From Bathymodiolus brooksi (Eukaryota; Mollusca; Bivalvia; Mytilida; Modiolidae): 64,000 nucleotides of DNA. Below the pieces are notes generated by a model that was not told the DNA's origin, did not search any database, and saw nothing but the letters and a program-made list of their open reading frames with translations. Numbering within the stretch: the first letter of the stretch is position 1; every line of letters begins with the position of its first letter. The stretch spans positions 76,637,668-76,701,667 of the forward strand of contig OY804576.1 of NCBI GenBank assembly GCA_963680875.1. The letters are read 5' to 3'. Made by a program: the position numbers and the translations under genes. Below, piece by piece: positions 58,901-62,533 of this stretch.

Positions 58901-61900
58901 AAATGGCAACCAGTAAAGCTTAATTTTTTGGTTTATTATTGAACGTATTATTCTGCTATTGATTACGAAGTGAAAGCATCTTACATTTTAAGAACTTAAT
59001 TACCTCAATACATATAGAATATCGTCGGTTGTGAAGGACGAGACAGACATTATGGCTAGGATCGTAGTGAGTCCAATTGGATGAACTTTGATACTAATGA
59101 AAATATATGTCAAGACCTTCACAACCGACGATATTGTATTTATCGACAACATCATAATGCGTTCGACATCACACTGACCGCTAATTGGCAGTATCACATT
59201 TAATCTCTTGATACCAACAATATCTCTCGGTGAGATCACAGAAAAAAATGTAGAAATTACCAATAATTTCCTTTAAATGATTATCAGCAACCTGTATATA
59301 TACTATTTAAAAAATCTACCATTTTGTATTTTAGGAGCTTTAGCAGAGAAAGGTTTAAGATCAATAATACCAGACAATTTCCCTTTCACTATCAGACTGA
59401 CATCAGAAGTTTTAGAGTCTAATGGTAAGAAATAAGCAAAGAGCAGTTTTGGAAGCTATGATTTGTTTAAAATATTAAAATTTTTTACAAAAGGCACAAA
59501 TTTTTTATCTATTCAAAATATTACAGTGGGTGATGTTTCTGGATTAAACTTTGTTGATCCAATGTGTGACTGTGGTATATGTTTACAATACATCTGGTTT
59601 CAATAATCTTTCATGTGCAATAATTCAATATTTATTTTTGACATCCCACAACATGTACATGTATGTATATAATATAAGGGAGGTCAGAGTTTTTTTTAAA
59701 GTACAAAATATATGTTTATATGTAATCAGATAAACTGAGTCGACTGAGACAATTAAAATGGTCATTACTAGATTTTGAAAATCGGTCAAGAGGTTCAAAA
59801 CTGAGATCTAGCTTTACCACAAAATCGTGACATTTGTAAAGCAATCCATATGTTTAACTCACCTAGCCAAAGGGTTTTCGTGTGTGTCCATGGAATCAAT
59901 CTGCATTTATTTTTTCACTAACTTAATGCATAAGTTGGTGTTAATTTTCAATTTCTGATTTAGAAGAATTACAAGTTCTTGATTGTATTACTTCCTTGCC
60001 AGAACCTGAAGACTTTGTATTTTATATATTTTTTTTTCCCCATTTCTGCTCAAAAAGGGAGATAATTATGTCTCCCTTTTTGGGGGGAAGACATATTGTT
60101 TTCATCCTGTCCATCTGTCTGTCTCAACTCCTCCTACATTTTAAATGGGAATTCCTTAAAACTTTGCATGATTGCTTATTACCATATCAAGAATCCATAT
60201 TGTTATGAAAGCTTGATCAAACTAATTTTGAAGGTCTTGTTTCCCTTTTTATTAATTTTTTTTTTATATATATATTTAAGCCATGCCATTAATGGTCAAC
60301 ATATCTTGTCAATTGTATTTATTATCTATTTATGTTAAACAGGCAAATTCTATGTACCACTGTTTCAACTATGGTTTTATGAGAAATAAAGATTCTAGAT
60401 TCTTGACATAAGACAGAATTTTTTAAGAGCACCTTTGGTAATGCATATTCGTTGTCATGTGCATTTTTTATCCTTCAAACATGATATATATTACAGAATG
60501 CAGCATTTATGTAAAAGTGACAATTTGAACTTCACTAGTAACATTTTTTTCAGAGGGGCCGTCATGATCGTGATCTTATGGTAGTTGGATTGATATTCCA
60601 ACTACCTGTGCAATCAGTGCCTATCACTACTAATGTTGTGAGTTCGAACCCCTCTCATGGCGAGGTGTACTCGATACAACATTATGTGATAAAGTTTGTC
60701 AGATACTTGCAACAGGTCTGCGGTTTTCTCCGGGTACTCCTGTTTCCTCCACCAATAAAACTGACCACCACGATATAACTGAAATATTGTTGAAAGTGGC
60801 GTTTAACACCATAGACCAAACCAAGCATATTTTTTCAGGCTCTTCATCAATGGCATCTATATGTGGAGGAACTTTAGCCCTTATGGATGCTGGTGTACCT
60901 ATTTCTGAACCTGCAGCAGGTGTGGCTATGGGTCTGTTTGTAGATGAAAATAACCCTGATAGCAACACAAATTACAAAATCTTAACAGATATACTGGTAA
61001 TAATAATCTTAGTAATACTAATTTAATTAGCATACATGTATATCTTAAAGAAATAAACAAAATATCAACCGATTTTCAATTTCAAAGTTAGAAATAAATA
61101 AAATTTTGACTTTCACATTTGGTTGTTATTAAAATTACTCTTTTATAATTTCAAAACTTTAAGTTCAATCATTTCTAATTTATTCCCTTTTCACAGTATG
61201 GAAGGTAGTAGTTGAAATATGTGATATTAAAGAGAGAATGTGTTTCCAAACTAATGACGTCCAATTAAGTCAGTGGCGTAATGGTTTGCGTGCTTGCCTC
61301 TAGTGCATTTGATTGTGGGTTCGAGCCCCGGTCGGGTCAAACCAAAACTATCAAATTGGTATTTATTGCTTCTCCGCTAAGCACGCAGCATTAAGGAGAA
61401 AGAGCTAAGACTGGTTGGCTCGGAATCAGAATAATGTGTCCGAGTGGAGCGACATGTCTACCCGTGGACTGTTGTTTCAGTGAACTAGCACTATAAAATT
61501 CCAACTCAGCGTCTAGTACAAAGTGGACCCCATTATCATCTCATTGAAATTTAACTTGTTCTCGCCATGATATAGCTGAAAAATTGCTGAATTGACATTA
61601 AACAACAATCACTCAATCATTCACCCAATTAAGTCATTGCTATTTATATAGAACTTTTTGCTGTCAATTACTAATTCAAAATTTTCAAGCCAAAACAAAT
61701 TCTGTGTAAACTTATTACAGTGATTCCAGTCTTAACCAAACCTTGAATAATACGGAATCCTGTATAAACCGTACTTCAAATAAAGTCTCAATATTGGAAA
61801 TCTTTGTTAATTCAACCTCTGTAAACTGAACACCTGTCTATTTCACACACAAACACTGGTCCAAAGGAGGTTAGGTTTATACATGGTTCACTGTATATTG

Positions 61901-62245
61901 ATTCAATGAAACATTAAATAAGTGACATTTAAATCGTGTTTAGACCAAATATCACATCTGGTACCTATTTTAGATTTCTTTGAAAATTTCATCTGTATAA
62001 TCAAAGCAGTTTTCTATTCTGAAAAACAAGTTTGTTTGTTCGAAAGTAATTTGGTTTAGATGGGTATCTAAAGTTTGGTAGCATCGTTGTCTTATATAAT
62101 TTATGTTATAATGACTACAATTGTTTGAGATTACTACCACATTGGTGGTAACAATATATTTTTTTGATTTTAGGGAATAGAAGATTATATGGGAGATATG
62201 GATTTTAAAATAGCTGGAACAAAGACTGGAATTACAGCTCTGCAG
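24159..62245 (+). CDS. PNPT1: PNPT1, mitochondrial polynucleotide phosphorylase, 18 coding exons, open at the right edge
   Basis: PNPase degrades RNA 3' to 5' by phosphorolysis (and can polymerise NDPs). In animals it is mitochondrial, acting in RNA turnover with SUV3 and in RNA import. CDS exons: 24159-24313, 35010-35070, 35766-35840, 36578-36683, 37724-37837, 40377-40424, 42702-42815, 44429-44615, 45426-45477, 46778-46835, 48892-48988, 50027-50129, 51401-51471, 52841-52877, 54577-54643, 59335-59424, 60839-60996, 62174-62245. They join without a stop into 555 codons. Order: basic presequence (1-40), RNase PH 1 (about 50-195), alpha-helical linker (about 225-325), RNase PH 2 (about 355-555). 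RNA-binding Arg pairs are 116-117 and 443-444, the phosphate-site Ser pair is 480-481, and the catalytic residues are D535, D541 and K543. The KH and S1 domains (human total 783 residues) lie beyond the window. Nothing suggests a defective gene. Confidence 0.97.
24314..26531 (+). other. PNPT1 intron 1, left part, no element recognised
   Basis: AT-rich intron with no clear repeat or coding signal. A stretch near 25560-25610 (ATTGGGTTGAAAGCC, TTGAATTTGAATAAATAAAT) looks like the 3' end of an old retroelement, but nothing coding precedes it. Confidence 0.3.
26541..27642 (+). mobile_element. Pack-MULE-like element, copy 2 (captured RecQ-type exon)
   Basis: Same family as 21497-22583. The ends are TAGTCCGAGATTCCTCTG and its complement, with TIRs of about 300 bp. 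The flanks ACTGTAAGG (26532-26540) and AATGTAAGG (27643-27651) are a 9-bp duplication with one difference. The interior encodes a helicase relic with Walker A. The TIRs are nearly identical to each other over CACATTTCCACGTTTCGTGG and ACCCTTATATAAATCGCTTC blocks. It lies in PNPT1 intron 1, in sense orientation relative to copy 1. Confidence 0.87.
26888..27160 (+). pseudogene. RecQ/DEAD-type helicase exon relic inside the Pack-MULE-like element
   Basis: In one frame, [20 protein letters not shown] (27019-27078) matches the Q-motif region that precedes Walker A in RecQ-type helicases. In another frame, 27084-27122 reads [13 protein letters not shown], an excellent RecQ Walker A (LPTGFGKS). The two halves differ by a two-base insertion (GA) or an equivalent shift. 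A further possible start, [17 protein letters not shown], is in a third frame. The exon is therefore a broken copy of a host helicase exon. No downstream helicase motifs are present. Confidence 0.7.
27652..28119 (+). other. PNPT1 intron 1, nothing recognised
   Basis: AT-rich intron. TTGGGACTTCGTCCCA (near 27964) is a short palindrome related to TTGGGACGAAGTCCAA at 24490. No coding signal. Confidence 0.3.
28124..29235 (-). mobile_element. Possible decayed element with two ORF fragments
   Basis: CGGTCTGGTGAACC...GGTTCACC-like TTCACCAGACCGAA (28124-28166) is a hairpin, and ACCAGACTTATCCGACGG near 29215 may be its distant partner. On the minus strand, an acidic tail [20 protein letters not shown] then [20 protein letters not shown] ends at 28412. 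A basic 87-residue frame, [20 protein letters not shown] onward, lies at 29010-28747. Both look like transposon protein pieces, but I do not recognise the family. Confidence 0.3.
29240..31260. other. PNPT1 intron 1, nothing recognised
   Basis: Very AT-rich, with only short chance frames and homopolymers on both strands. The segment 30890-31020 (AACTATGATGTCCCCTAAGA, GTCAGCTAACAGGTTGATGA) may be an old MITE fragment. Confidence 0.3.
31270..31503 (-). other. Candidate coding segment on the antisense strand of PNPT1 intron 1
   Basis: A 77-codon frame reads [40 protein letters not shown] and on to a TAA at 31270. It is more protein-like than nearby frames. Together with the short candidate first exon at 31686-31603 it could be a small nested gene or a transposon gene. 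The family is not recognised. Confidence 0.3.
31603..31686 (-). other. Candidate first exon of an unknown antisense gene
   Basis: ATG at 31686 has an in-frame TAA a few codons upstream. It opens [20 protein letters not shown] then NLVDAVK, and runs into a strong donor (AAAAG|GTAAGA). Candidate exon-like sequence follows at 31503-31270. The donor region is also part of an inverted repeat with 31905-31945. Confidence 0.3.
32323..32435 (+). mobile_element. tRNA-like SINE head (Ser/Leu type), unit 1
   Basis: Box A-like TAGTCGAGTGGTCTAGGGCG and box B-like GGGTTCAAATCCCGTCGAGG are 65 bp apart, the spacing of a long-variable-arm tRNA (Leu/Ser type). No acceptor stem closes, so it is tRNA-derived and not a working tRNA. 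Identical heads start at 32790 and 33257, and an inverted one ends at 32226. Confidence 0.75.
33457..33520 (-). mobile_element. Second tRNA-like head (Lys/Arg-like), minus strand
   Basis: Reading the minus strand: GTAGAGCATTGGCTTAAGAC then GTCAGAGGTCCCGGGATCAA and ATCCCATCAGG. Box A and box B positions fit a tRNA-like head. It directly abuts the right end of the inverted/tandem SINE locus. Confidence 0.45.
34219..34690. repeat. 48-bp minisatellite, nine units plus a decayed tenth
   Basis: AGACAATTACCACAAGTACA and the following 28 bases repeat at 34219, 34267, 34315, 34363, 34411, 34459, 34507, 34555 and 34603, with a degenerate unit to about 34690. Since 48 is a multiple of three and no frame-closing stop occurs, both strands stay open ([16 protein letters not shown] repeats on plus, [16 protein letters not shown] on minus). 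It lies in PNPT1 intron 1, about 320 bp before exon 2. Confidence 0.95.
35010..35070 (+). CDS. PNPT1: PNPT1 coding exon 2 (residues 52-72)
   Basis: Acceptor TTATTTCAG, donor GTAACA, 61 nt, phase 2 in and 0 out. It encodes [20 protein letters not shown], the canonical start of RNase PH domain 1 (the LEISSGKLARFADGS type). Confidence 0.96.
35568..35749. mobile_element. MITE, CAGTCAAACCTG family, copy 1
   Basis: TACAGTCAAACCTGCCCATG is mirrored by AATACAGGTTTGACTGTA, with internal AGGTCACC / GGTGACC palindromic motifs and a TA flank. It ends 16 bp before PNPT1 exon 3. Other copies: 36702-36867, and decayed ones near 51223-51348 and 55440-55487. Confidence 0.8.
35766..35840 (+). CDS. PNPT1: PNPT1 coding exon 3 (residues 73-97)
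   Basis: Acceptor ATATTTCAG, donor GTATGT, 75 nt, phase 0 at both ends. It encodes [20 protein letters not shown] then FMPLT, RNase PH 1. Confidence 0.96.
35868..36048 (+). mobile_element. SINE family B, 5'-truncated
   Basis: GAGTGAGTTCGAACGCTGCT (box B region), GAGGTGTACTCGATACAACA, CACCAATAAAACTGACCATC and the tail GAAAGTGGCATTAAGCACC match the family B SINEs at 54270 and 60554. It begins about 28 bp after the exon 3 donor. Confidence 0.75.
36578..36683 (+). CDS. PNPT1: PNPT1 coding exon 4 (residues 98-132)
   Basis: Acceptor TTGTTACAG, donor GTAACA, 106 nt, phase 0 in and 1 out. It encodes [20 protein letters not shown] then [15 protein letters not shown]. It contains the RNA-contacting RR pair (116-117), equivalent to the bacterial FFRR loop. 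Confidence 0.97.
36702..36867. mobile_element. MITE, CAGTCAAACCTG family, copy 2
   Basis: TACAGCCACACCTGCTCATG...CTTAATACAGGTTTGACTGT matches 35568-35749 throughout. It starts 18 bp after the donor of PNPT1 exon 4. Confidence 0.8.
37200..37720 (+). other. PNPT1 intron 4, right part, nothing recognised
   Basis: AT-rich intron DNA. A short segment near 37535-37660 looks like decayed repeat sequence. No coding signal. Confidence 0.25.
37724..37837 (+). CDS. PNPT1: PNPT1 coding exon 5 (residues 133-170)
   Basis: Acceptor TATAATTCAG, donor GTTAGT, 114 nt, phase 1 in and out. It encodes [20 protein letters not shown] then [18 protein letters not shown], RNase PH 1 (the DRSIRPLFP...DPDVLAINGAS-type region). 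Confidence 0.96.
38609..38712. mobile_element. Hairpin MITE
   Basis: GGTCAATATGAGTTTTTATG...AAAATGATATTCACC is mirrored by GGTGAATATCGTTTT...CATAAAAACTCGTATTGACC around a loop TCAGAGGCTTC. A near-perfect palindrome in PNPT1 intron 5. Confidence 0.8.
38735..39770. repeat. Dispersed element with ~127-bp palindrome-bearing tandem units
   Basis: It opens with a CTTTCTTTCTTTC run and GTGGACCATGAACTTGTCCA, then GATCTCAGGAACTACTGGAC. From about 39079 units of roughly 127 bp repeat: GCCATTTTCAAAATGGC (itself a palindrome), CACAATACCGCACAAATTCA, ACATTGTCCGATTTCAA, TGGGTAGATTATGATGTCCC and TTTCTACCGG. About five to six units are present, at 39079, 39222, 39349, 39475, 39602 and 39700, the last two spaced more closely. 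Confidence 0.85.
39860..40018. mobile_element. Hairpin MITE
   Basis: AAATAAATCATGGAAGCCAG...TTTTATCCC is mirrored by GGGATAAAAT...CTGGCTTCCATGATTTATTT around GAGTCAGAAGC. The arms are about 70 bp with few mismatches. Confidence 0.85.
40377..40424 (+). CDS. PNPT1: PNPT1 coding exon 6 (residues 171-186)
   Basis: Acceptor CTTTTTACAG, donor GTAAGC, 48 nt, phase 1 in and out. It encodes [16 protein letters not shown], matching ASVALSLSDIPWNGPVG of vertebrate PNPT1. Confidence 0.95.
40540..40685 (+). mobile_element. SINE family A, 3' fragment
   Basis: TCCAATCAGCATGTTGGTGT, CATCATCATCATCTCATCAA, CTAGCTTGTTCTTGCAATGA and ATCATCCACTCACT match the 3' half of family A. The head is missing. Confidence 0.65.
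40894..41794. mobile_element. TA-flanked TIR element (CAGTGCTCCCTCG ends), about 900 bp
   Basis: TACAGTGCTCCCTCGTTAAA at the left is mirrored by GACCGAGGGAGCACTGTA at the right. Subterminal TTTGGCGGTATAAAG / GGCGATAAAACGGG repeats occur at both ends. TA flanks fit Tc1/mariner-type elements. No transposase was recognised. Its right TA is shared with the next element. Confidence 0.8.
41795..42609 (-). mobile_element. pogo-like TIR element with transposase relic
   Basis: CTGTAAACCGGGAAATTTTC and GAAAATTTCCCGGTTTACAG are perfect inverted termini with TA on both sides (41793-41794 and 42610-42611). The interior carries a minus-strand transposase tail. The TA duplication, TIRs and QPLD motif agree with a Tigger/pogo element. 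It starts exactly where the preceding element ends. Confidence 0.85.
42171..42428 (-). pseudogene. Tigger/pogo DDE transposase, C-terminal relic
   Basis: The frame reads [20 protein letters not shown] then [12 protein letters not shown] and ends in [28 protein letters not shown]...WM is the conserved stretch after the last catalytic Asp in CENP-B/Tigger/pogo transposases. The DDE catalytic core is missing; only this tail remains. Confidence 0.7.
42523..42664. repeat. Direct repeat of a ~51-bp segment, 91 bp apart
   Basis: CATGCAAATGTTTTTTACAT followed by GTGAGTAAAATGCCAACCCT occurs at about 42523 and again at 42614. One copy is inside the pogo-like element, the other just outside it. This indicates a tandem duplication that spans the element end. 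Confidence 0.85.
42702..42815 (+). CDS. PNPT1: PNPT1 coding exon 7 (residues 187-224)
   Basis: Acceptor TATTTTTAG, donor GTATGT, 114 nt, phase 1 in and out. It encodes [20 protein letters not shown] then [18 protein letters not shown], the end of RNase PH 1. The exon begins about 90 bp after the end of the pogo-like relic (41795-42609). Confidence 0.95.
43257..43323 (+). mobile_element. SINE family B tail fragment
   Basis: CCACAATATAGCTGAAATTT and AAAGTTGGTGTTGAACACC followed by AATC repeats match the shared SINE tail. A similar tail-only fragment lies at 53680-53747, and an inverted one near 38258-38315. Confidence 0.6.
43949..44391. mobile_element. MITE, CAGTGAAACCTGTCTAAACC family, interrupted copy
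   Basis: TACAGTGAAAACTGTCTAAA at the left is mirrored by TTTAGACAGGTTTCACTGTA at the right. Other copies of about 170-180 bp are at 46276-46444, 49719-49898, 54921-55087 and 61715-61896. This copy is longer because a second MITE (44033-44308) sits inside it. Confidence 0.82.
44033..44308. mobile_element. TTAA-flanked MITE nested in another MITE
   Basis: GGGGGTACCATACACTACAG is mirrored by CTGAAGTGTATGGTACCACC. TTAA occurs directly on both sides (44029-44032 and 44309-44312). TTAA duplications are typical of piggyBac-type transposition. Confidence 0.8.
44429..44615 (+). CDS. PNPT1: PNPT1 coding exon 8 (residues 225-286, linker)
   Basis: Acceptor AAAATTACAG, donor GTAAGA, 187 nt, phase 1 in and 2 out. 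It starts [20 protein letters not shown], includes [20 protein letters not shown] and ends KLFTAVS, the helical linker between the RNase PH domains. The 38 nt before it are all that separate the exon from a MITE (43949-44391). Confidence 0.94.
44690..44955 (-). mobile_element. SINE family B
   Basis: Reading the minus strand: GTGGTCGTGATCGTATGGTA head, GAGTT-type GTTCGAACCCCGCTC, and the tail CCATGATATAACTGAAATAT then TGAAAGTGGCGTTAAACACC. It lies in PNPT1 intron 8. Confidence 0.82.
45426..45477 (+). CDS. PNPT1: PNPT1 coding exon 9 (residues 287-304, linker)
   Basis: Acceptor TTTTTTTACAG, donor GTATTG, 52 nt, phase 2 in and 0 out. It encodes [18 protein letters not shown]. Confidence 0.9.
45733..45985 (+). 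mobile_element. SINE family B
   Basis: GGATTTACAACTACCTGTAC, AATCAGTGCCTATC, TTTCGAACCCCGTGCATGGC, AAGGTGTACTCGATACAACA and the CACGATATAACTGAAATATC tail are all present in order. Confidence 0.85.
46276..46444. mobile_element. MITE, CAGTGAAACCTGTCTAAACC family
   Basis: TACAGTGAAACCGGTCTAAT...GCTTAGACAGGTCTCATTGTA, with internal AAATCTTTGTTAATTTTACC shared with the other copies. Confidence 0.75.
46488..46722 (-). repeat. Dispersed repeat (CAACGAAGTTGCGAAGGGATA end)
   Basis: ATCCCCTCGCCAACGAAGTT at one end and AGGGGATGCGCCACGCTTTG at the other, with CCGTCCGTCCGTAAC and AGGTCAAAGGTCAAGGTCAC inside. The end sequence resembles the element at 20430-21473 in opposite orientation. Confidence 0.6.
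46778..46835 (+). CDS. PNPT1: PNPT1 coding exon 10 (residues 305-323, linker)
   Basis: Acceptor TTTTTTCATAG, donor GTAAGT, 58 nt, phase 0 in and 1 out. It encodes [19 protein letters not shown], matching VSRDEAVNKIRLDTEEQLK of vertebrate PNPT1. Confidence 0.92.
47144..47168 (+). repeat. G-rich tract, quadruplex-capable
   Basis: Three or more runs of six or more guanines separated by single A residues within 25 bp of PNPT1 intron 10, on the transcribed-sense strand. Confidence 0.85.
47327..48237. mobile_element. hAT-like element with CAGGGCTCAC ends
   Basis: CAGGGCTCACATTGGAGGGC...GTAGTGGGAGCCCTG is flanked by TTATAT on both sides. The CAGGG ends and AGTCGAC/AGTCGCC subterminal words relate it to 3061-4377. 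A smaller hairpin, GGTAACGCCACAAGGGCTAG mirrored by CTAGTCCCTGTGGGTAAC (47977-48087), is nested inside. Confidence 0.65.
48262..48563 (+). mobile_element. SINE family A, diverged
   Basis: AGTGGTTAGTGTGCTGGTTC head, GGCCAAACCAAAGACTATGA, TTGCTTCTCCGCTAAGCACA body and GCCATGATATAGCTGAAAAA tail. Internal deletions shorten it. Confidence 0.8.
48892..48988 (+). CDS. PNPT1: PNPT1 coding exon 11 (residues 324-355)
   Basis: Acceptor GTTTTTGTAG, donor GTATGA, 97 nt, phase 1 in and 2 out. It encodes [20 protein letters not shown] then [12 protein letters not shown], the end of the linker leading to the RNase PH 2 start. An exact 16-base copy of the exon end plus donor occurs 33 nt downstream (49010-49025); its use would add eleven in-frame residues. 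Confidence 0.93.
49010..49025 (+). promoter_or_regulatory. Duplicated 5' splice site of PNPT1 exon 11
   Basis: TACAAATGTAAGGTAT is identical to 48977-48992, which spans the exon 11 end and its donor. The offset is 33 nt. The 33 nt between the two donors are open in the coding phase ([11 protein letters not shown]). Confidence 0.7.
49355..49667 (+). mobile_element. SINE family A, 5'-truncated
   Basis: TCGAGACCCAGTCAAATCAA (box B onwards), CAAGACTTGTTGGCTAGGAA, GCCATGATATGGCTGAAAAT and a CACTCACTCATT end. The box A part is missing. Confidence 0.8.
49719..49898. mobile_element. MITE, CAGTGAAACCTGTCTAAACC family
   Basis: TACAGTGAAACCTGTCTAAA...GTTTAGACAGGTTTAACTGTA. The best-preserved copy of this family in the window. 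Confidence 0.82.
50027..50129 (+). CDS. PNPT1: PNPT1 coding exon 12 (residues 356-390)
   Basis: Acceptor TTTTTTCCAG, donor GTAAGT, 103 nt, phase 2 in and 0 out. It encodes [20 protein letters not shown] then [15 protein letters not shown], the signature start of RNase PH domain 2. Confidence 0.97.
50150..50407 (-). mobile_element. SINE family B
   Basis: Reading the minus strand: GTCGTGGTCGTGATCGTATG head, GAGTTCGAATCCTGCTC, TTTCCTTCACCAATAAAACT and tail CACGATATAACTGAAATATA. It begins about 20 bp after the donor of PNPT1 exon 12. Confidence 0.82.
50458..50585 (+). mobile_element. SINE family A fragment
   Basis: AACAAGTGTTCAAGCCTCAG, AAATCAAAGCTATGAAAGTG and AGGAGTAAGAACAAAGACTT match the middle of family A; the rest is absent. 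Confidence 0.65.
51401..51471 (+). CDS. PNPT1: PNPT1 coding exon 13 (residues 391-413)
   Basis: Acceptor ATAATTTTAG, donor GTAAGT, 71 nt, phase 0 in and 2 out. It encodes [20 protein letters not shown] then QIV, RNase PH 2. Confidence 0.96.
51985..52243 (+). mobile_element. SINE family B-like with a different tRNA head
   Basis: The head GGTGGCTCAATGAGTTAGGT and GGCATGGGTTCACGCCCGGC differ from other B copies. The body CAAGTGATAAAGTTGACCCG and the tail CCATGATATAGCTGAAATAT then TGCTGAAAGTGGCGTTAAGC are shared. A TCAATCAATCAATC tail follows. Confidence 0.75.
52841..52877 (+). CDS. PNPT1: PNPT1 coding exon 14 (residues 414-426)
   Basis: A 37-nt microexon, acceptor TTTATTCCAG, donor GTAAGA, phase 2 in and 0 out. 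It encodes [13 protein letters not shown], matching [12 protein letters not shown] of vertebrate PNPT1. Confidence 0.95.
52915..53060. mobile_element. MITE, CAGTGGAACTTGTGCAATC family
   Basis: TACAGTGGAACTTGTGCAAT is mirrored by ATTAGACAGGTTCCACTGTA with TA flanks. It lies about 40 bp after PNPT1 exon 14. Confidence 0.75.
53326..53528 (+). mobile_element. SINE family A, 3' half
   Basis: GGTTGGCTCAAAGGTGGAGC, GAGCTAGCACTATAAAAATC, CACCATGATACAGCTAAAAA and CAATCACTCACTC follow family A order. The 5' half is missing. Confidence 0.75.
54270..54538 (+). mobile_element. SINE family B, full-length with target duplication
   Basis: The head GTCGTGGTTGTGATCGTATG through box B GTGTTCGAACCCC to the tail CACGATATAACTGAAATATT and ACCAAAACC. 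The flanking CCTTTCTCATA is exactly repeated (54259-54269 and 54539-54549). It sits about 40 bp before PNPT1 exon 15. Confidence 0.9.
54577..54643 (+). CDS. PNPT1: PNPT1 coding exon 15 (residues 427-448)
   Basis: Acceptor TTCTTTTCAG, donor GTTAGT, 67 nt, phase 0 in and 1 out. It encodes [20 protein letters not shown] then GH. The RR pair (443-444) corresponds to the phosphate/RNA-contacting Arg398-Arg399 of bacterial PNPase. Confidence 0.97.
54921..55087. mobile_element. MITE, CAGTGAAACCTGTCTAAACC family
   Basis: ACAGTGAAACCTGTCTAAAC...TTGATTTTAACAGATTTCACTGT; the interior is inverted relative to the 49719 copy. Confidence 0.75.
55745..57500. repeat. ~120-bp degenerate satellite, about twelve units
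   Basis: AGCCTGCATACACATGTGCC then AAAGTATTGCTATTTAG, GCCATATTGTTTGTTTCTTG, GTAGCAATACAATGTCACAA and ATGCATGCAGACATATATTT repeat with variation across PNPT1 intron 15. The array is interrupted at 56371-56819 by a TIR element. Confidence 0.85.
56371..56819. mobile_element. CAGTG-ended TIR element inserted in the 120-bp satellite
   Basis: The left end CAGTGAAAGAAACCACCGCT is partly mirrored by the right end AACGTTTCCCACACTG. TCAGAA occurs on both sides. CTCGCCAAAAT / ATTTTGGCGAG-type words appear near each end. The CAGTG(T)GGGAAAC end type resembles hAT MITEs. No ORF. Confidence 0.65.
57500..59010 (+). other. PNPT1 intron 15, right part
   Basis: AT-rich. On the plus strand, 58663-58743 reads [20 protein letters not shown] then DTLYNQP, which resembles the W...F..LYN segment upstream of the RT domain in LINE ORF2. 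It could be a small LINE fragment. A CATTTTAG before it mimics an acceptor, but the phases do not fit PNPT1. Nothing else is recognised. Confidence 0.3.
59017..59270. mobile_element. Repeat with terminal hairpin (AATATCGTCGGTTGTGAAGG)
   Basis: GAATATCGTCGGTTGTGAAG (59017 on) is mirrored by CTTCACAACCGACGATATT (59119-59137). The following 130 bp resemble 11330-11465. It ends about 65 bp before PNPT1 exon 16. Confidence 0.65.
59335..59424 (+). CDS. PNPT1: PNPT1 coding exon 16 (residues 449-478)
   Basis: Acceptor TTGTATTTTAG, donor GTAAGA, 90 nt, phase 1 in and out. It encodes [20 protein letters not shown] then [10 protein letters not shown], RNase PH 2. Confidence 0.97.
59430..60550 (+). other. 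PNPT1 intron 16, left part
   Basis: AT-rich. A segment at 60048-60240 (AGGGAGATAATTATGTCTCC, GGAAGACATATTGTTTTCAT, CTGTCTGTCTC) looks like the end of a dispersed mollusc-type repeat. No coding signal. Confidence 0.35.
60554..60828 (+). mobile_element. SINE family B at the 3' splice site of PNPT1 exon 17
   Basis: The head GGCCGTCATGATCGTGATCT, box B GAGTTCGAACCCC, body GGCGAGGTGTACTCGATACA and tail ACGATATAACTGAAATATTG then AAAGTGGCGTTTAACACC. ACATTTTTTTCAG precedes it (60541-60553) and GCATATTTTTTCAG follows it (60825-60838). The second is the exon 17 acceptor. Confidence 0.88.
60839..60996 (+). CDS. PNPT1: PNPT1 coding exon 17 (residues 479-531)
   Basis: Acceptor ATTTTTTCAG, donor GTAATA, 158 nt, phase 1 in and 0 out. 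It starts [20 protein letters not shown], with the Ser pair of the phosphate site, and ends [13 protein letters not shown] lies only about 10 bp upstream of the acceptor (60554-60828), with a second acceptor-like sequence on its far side. Confidence 0.97.
61273..61624 (+). mobile_element. SINE family A, full-length with target duplication
   Basis: The head GTGGCGTAATGGTTTGCGTG, box B GGGTTCGAGCCCC, body and tail complete. The flanking CCAATTAAGTCA is exactly duplicated (61261-61272 and 61625-61636). This fixes the true ends of the family. Confidence 0.93.
61715..61896. mobile_element. MITE, CAGTGAAACCTGTCTAAACC family, diverged
   Basis: TTACAGTGATTCCAGTCTTA...GGTTTATACATGGTTCACTGTA, with the family interior AAATCTTTGTTAATTCAACC. 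Confidence 0.72.
62174..62245 (+). CDS. PNPT1: PNPT1 coding exon 18 (residues 532-555, catalytic)
   Basis: Acceptor TTGATTTTAG, donor GTTTCT, 72 nt, phase 0 at both ends. It encodes [20 protein letters not shown] then TALQ. D535, D541 and K543 correspond to the metal/catalytic Asp486, Asp492 and Lys494 of E. coli PNPase. The next exon (an ADIKLPG-like segment) is not in the window. Confidence 0.96.
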
Positions 62246-62533
62246 GTTTCTATGCTAAATAGATGAAATTTTAATAATGAAGGTTGACAATCAAAACTTT
62301 CACAAACAATATCAGCAGCTTGTCTGTTACACAACAAACCTATCAAACATGGGAAAAAATACAACAGCAATATCTAATACAAGAATAGTCTACGTTGTGG
62401 CTTTATAATGTTGCGGTAGACAAAATGTGGCATTCTACCTCTCTCTACGATTGTGATATTTGATTTTGGAAATTTTTGTTCCAAAATCCAACCGGAAAGT
62501 CGTAGAAAGAGACAAAAGTGATACCCCTAACAC

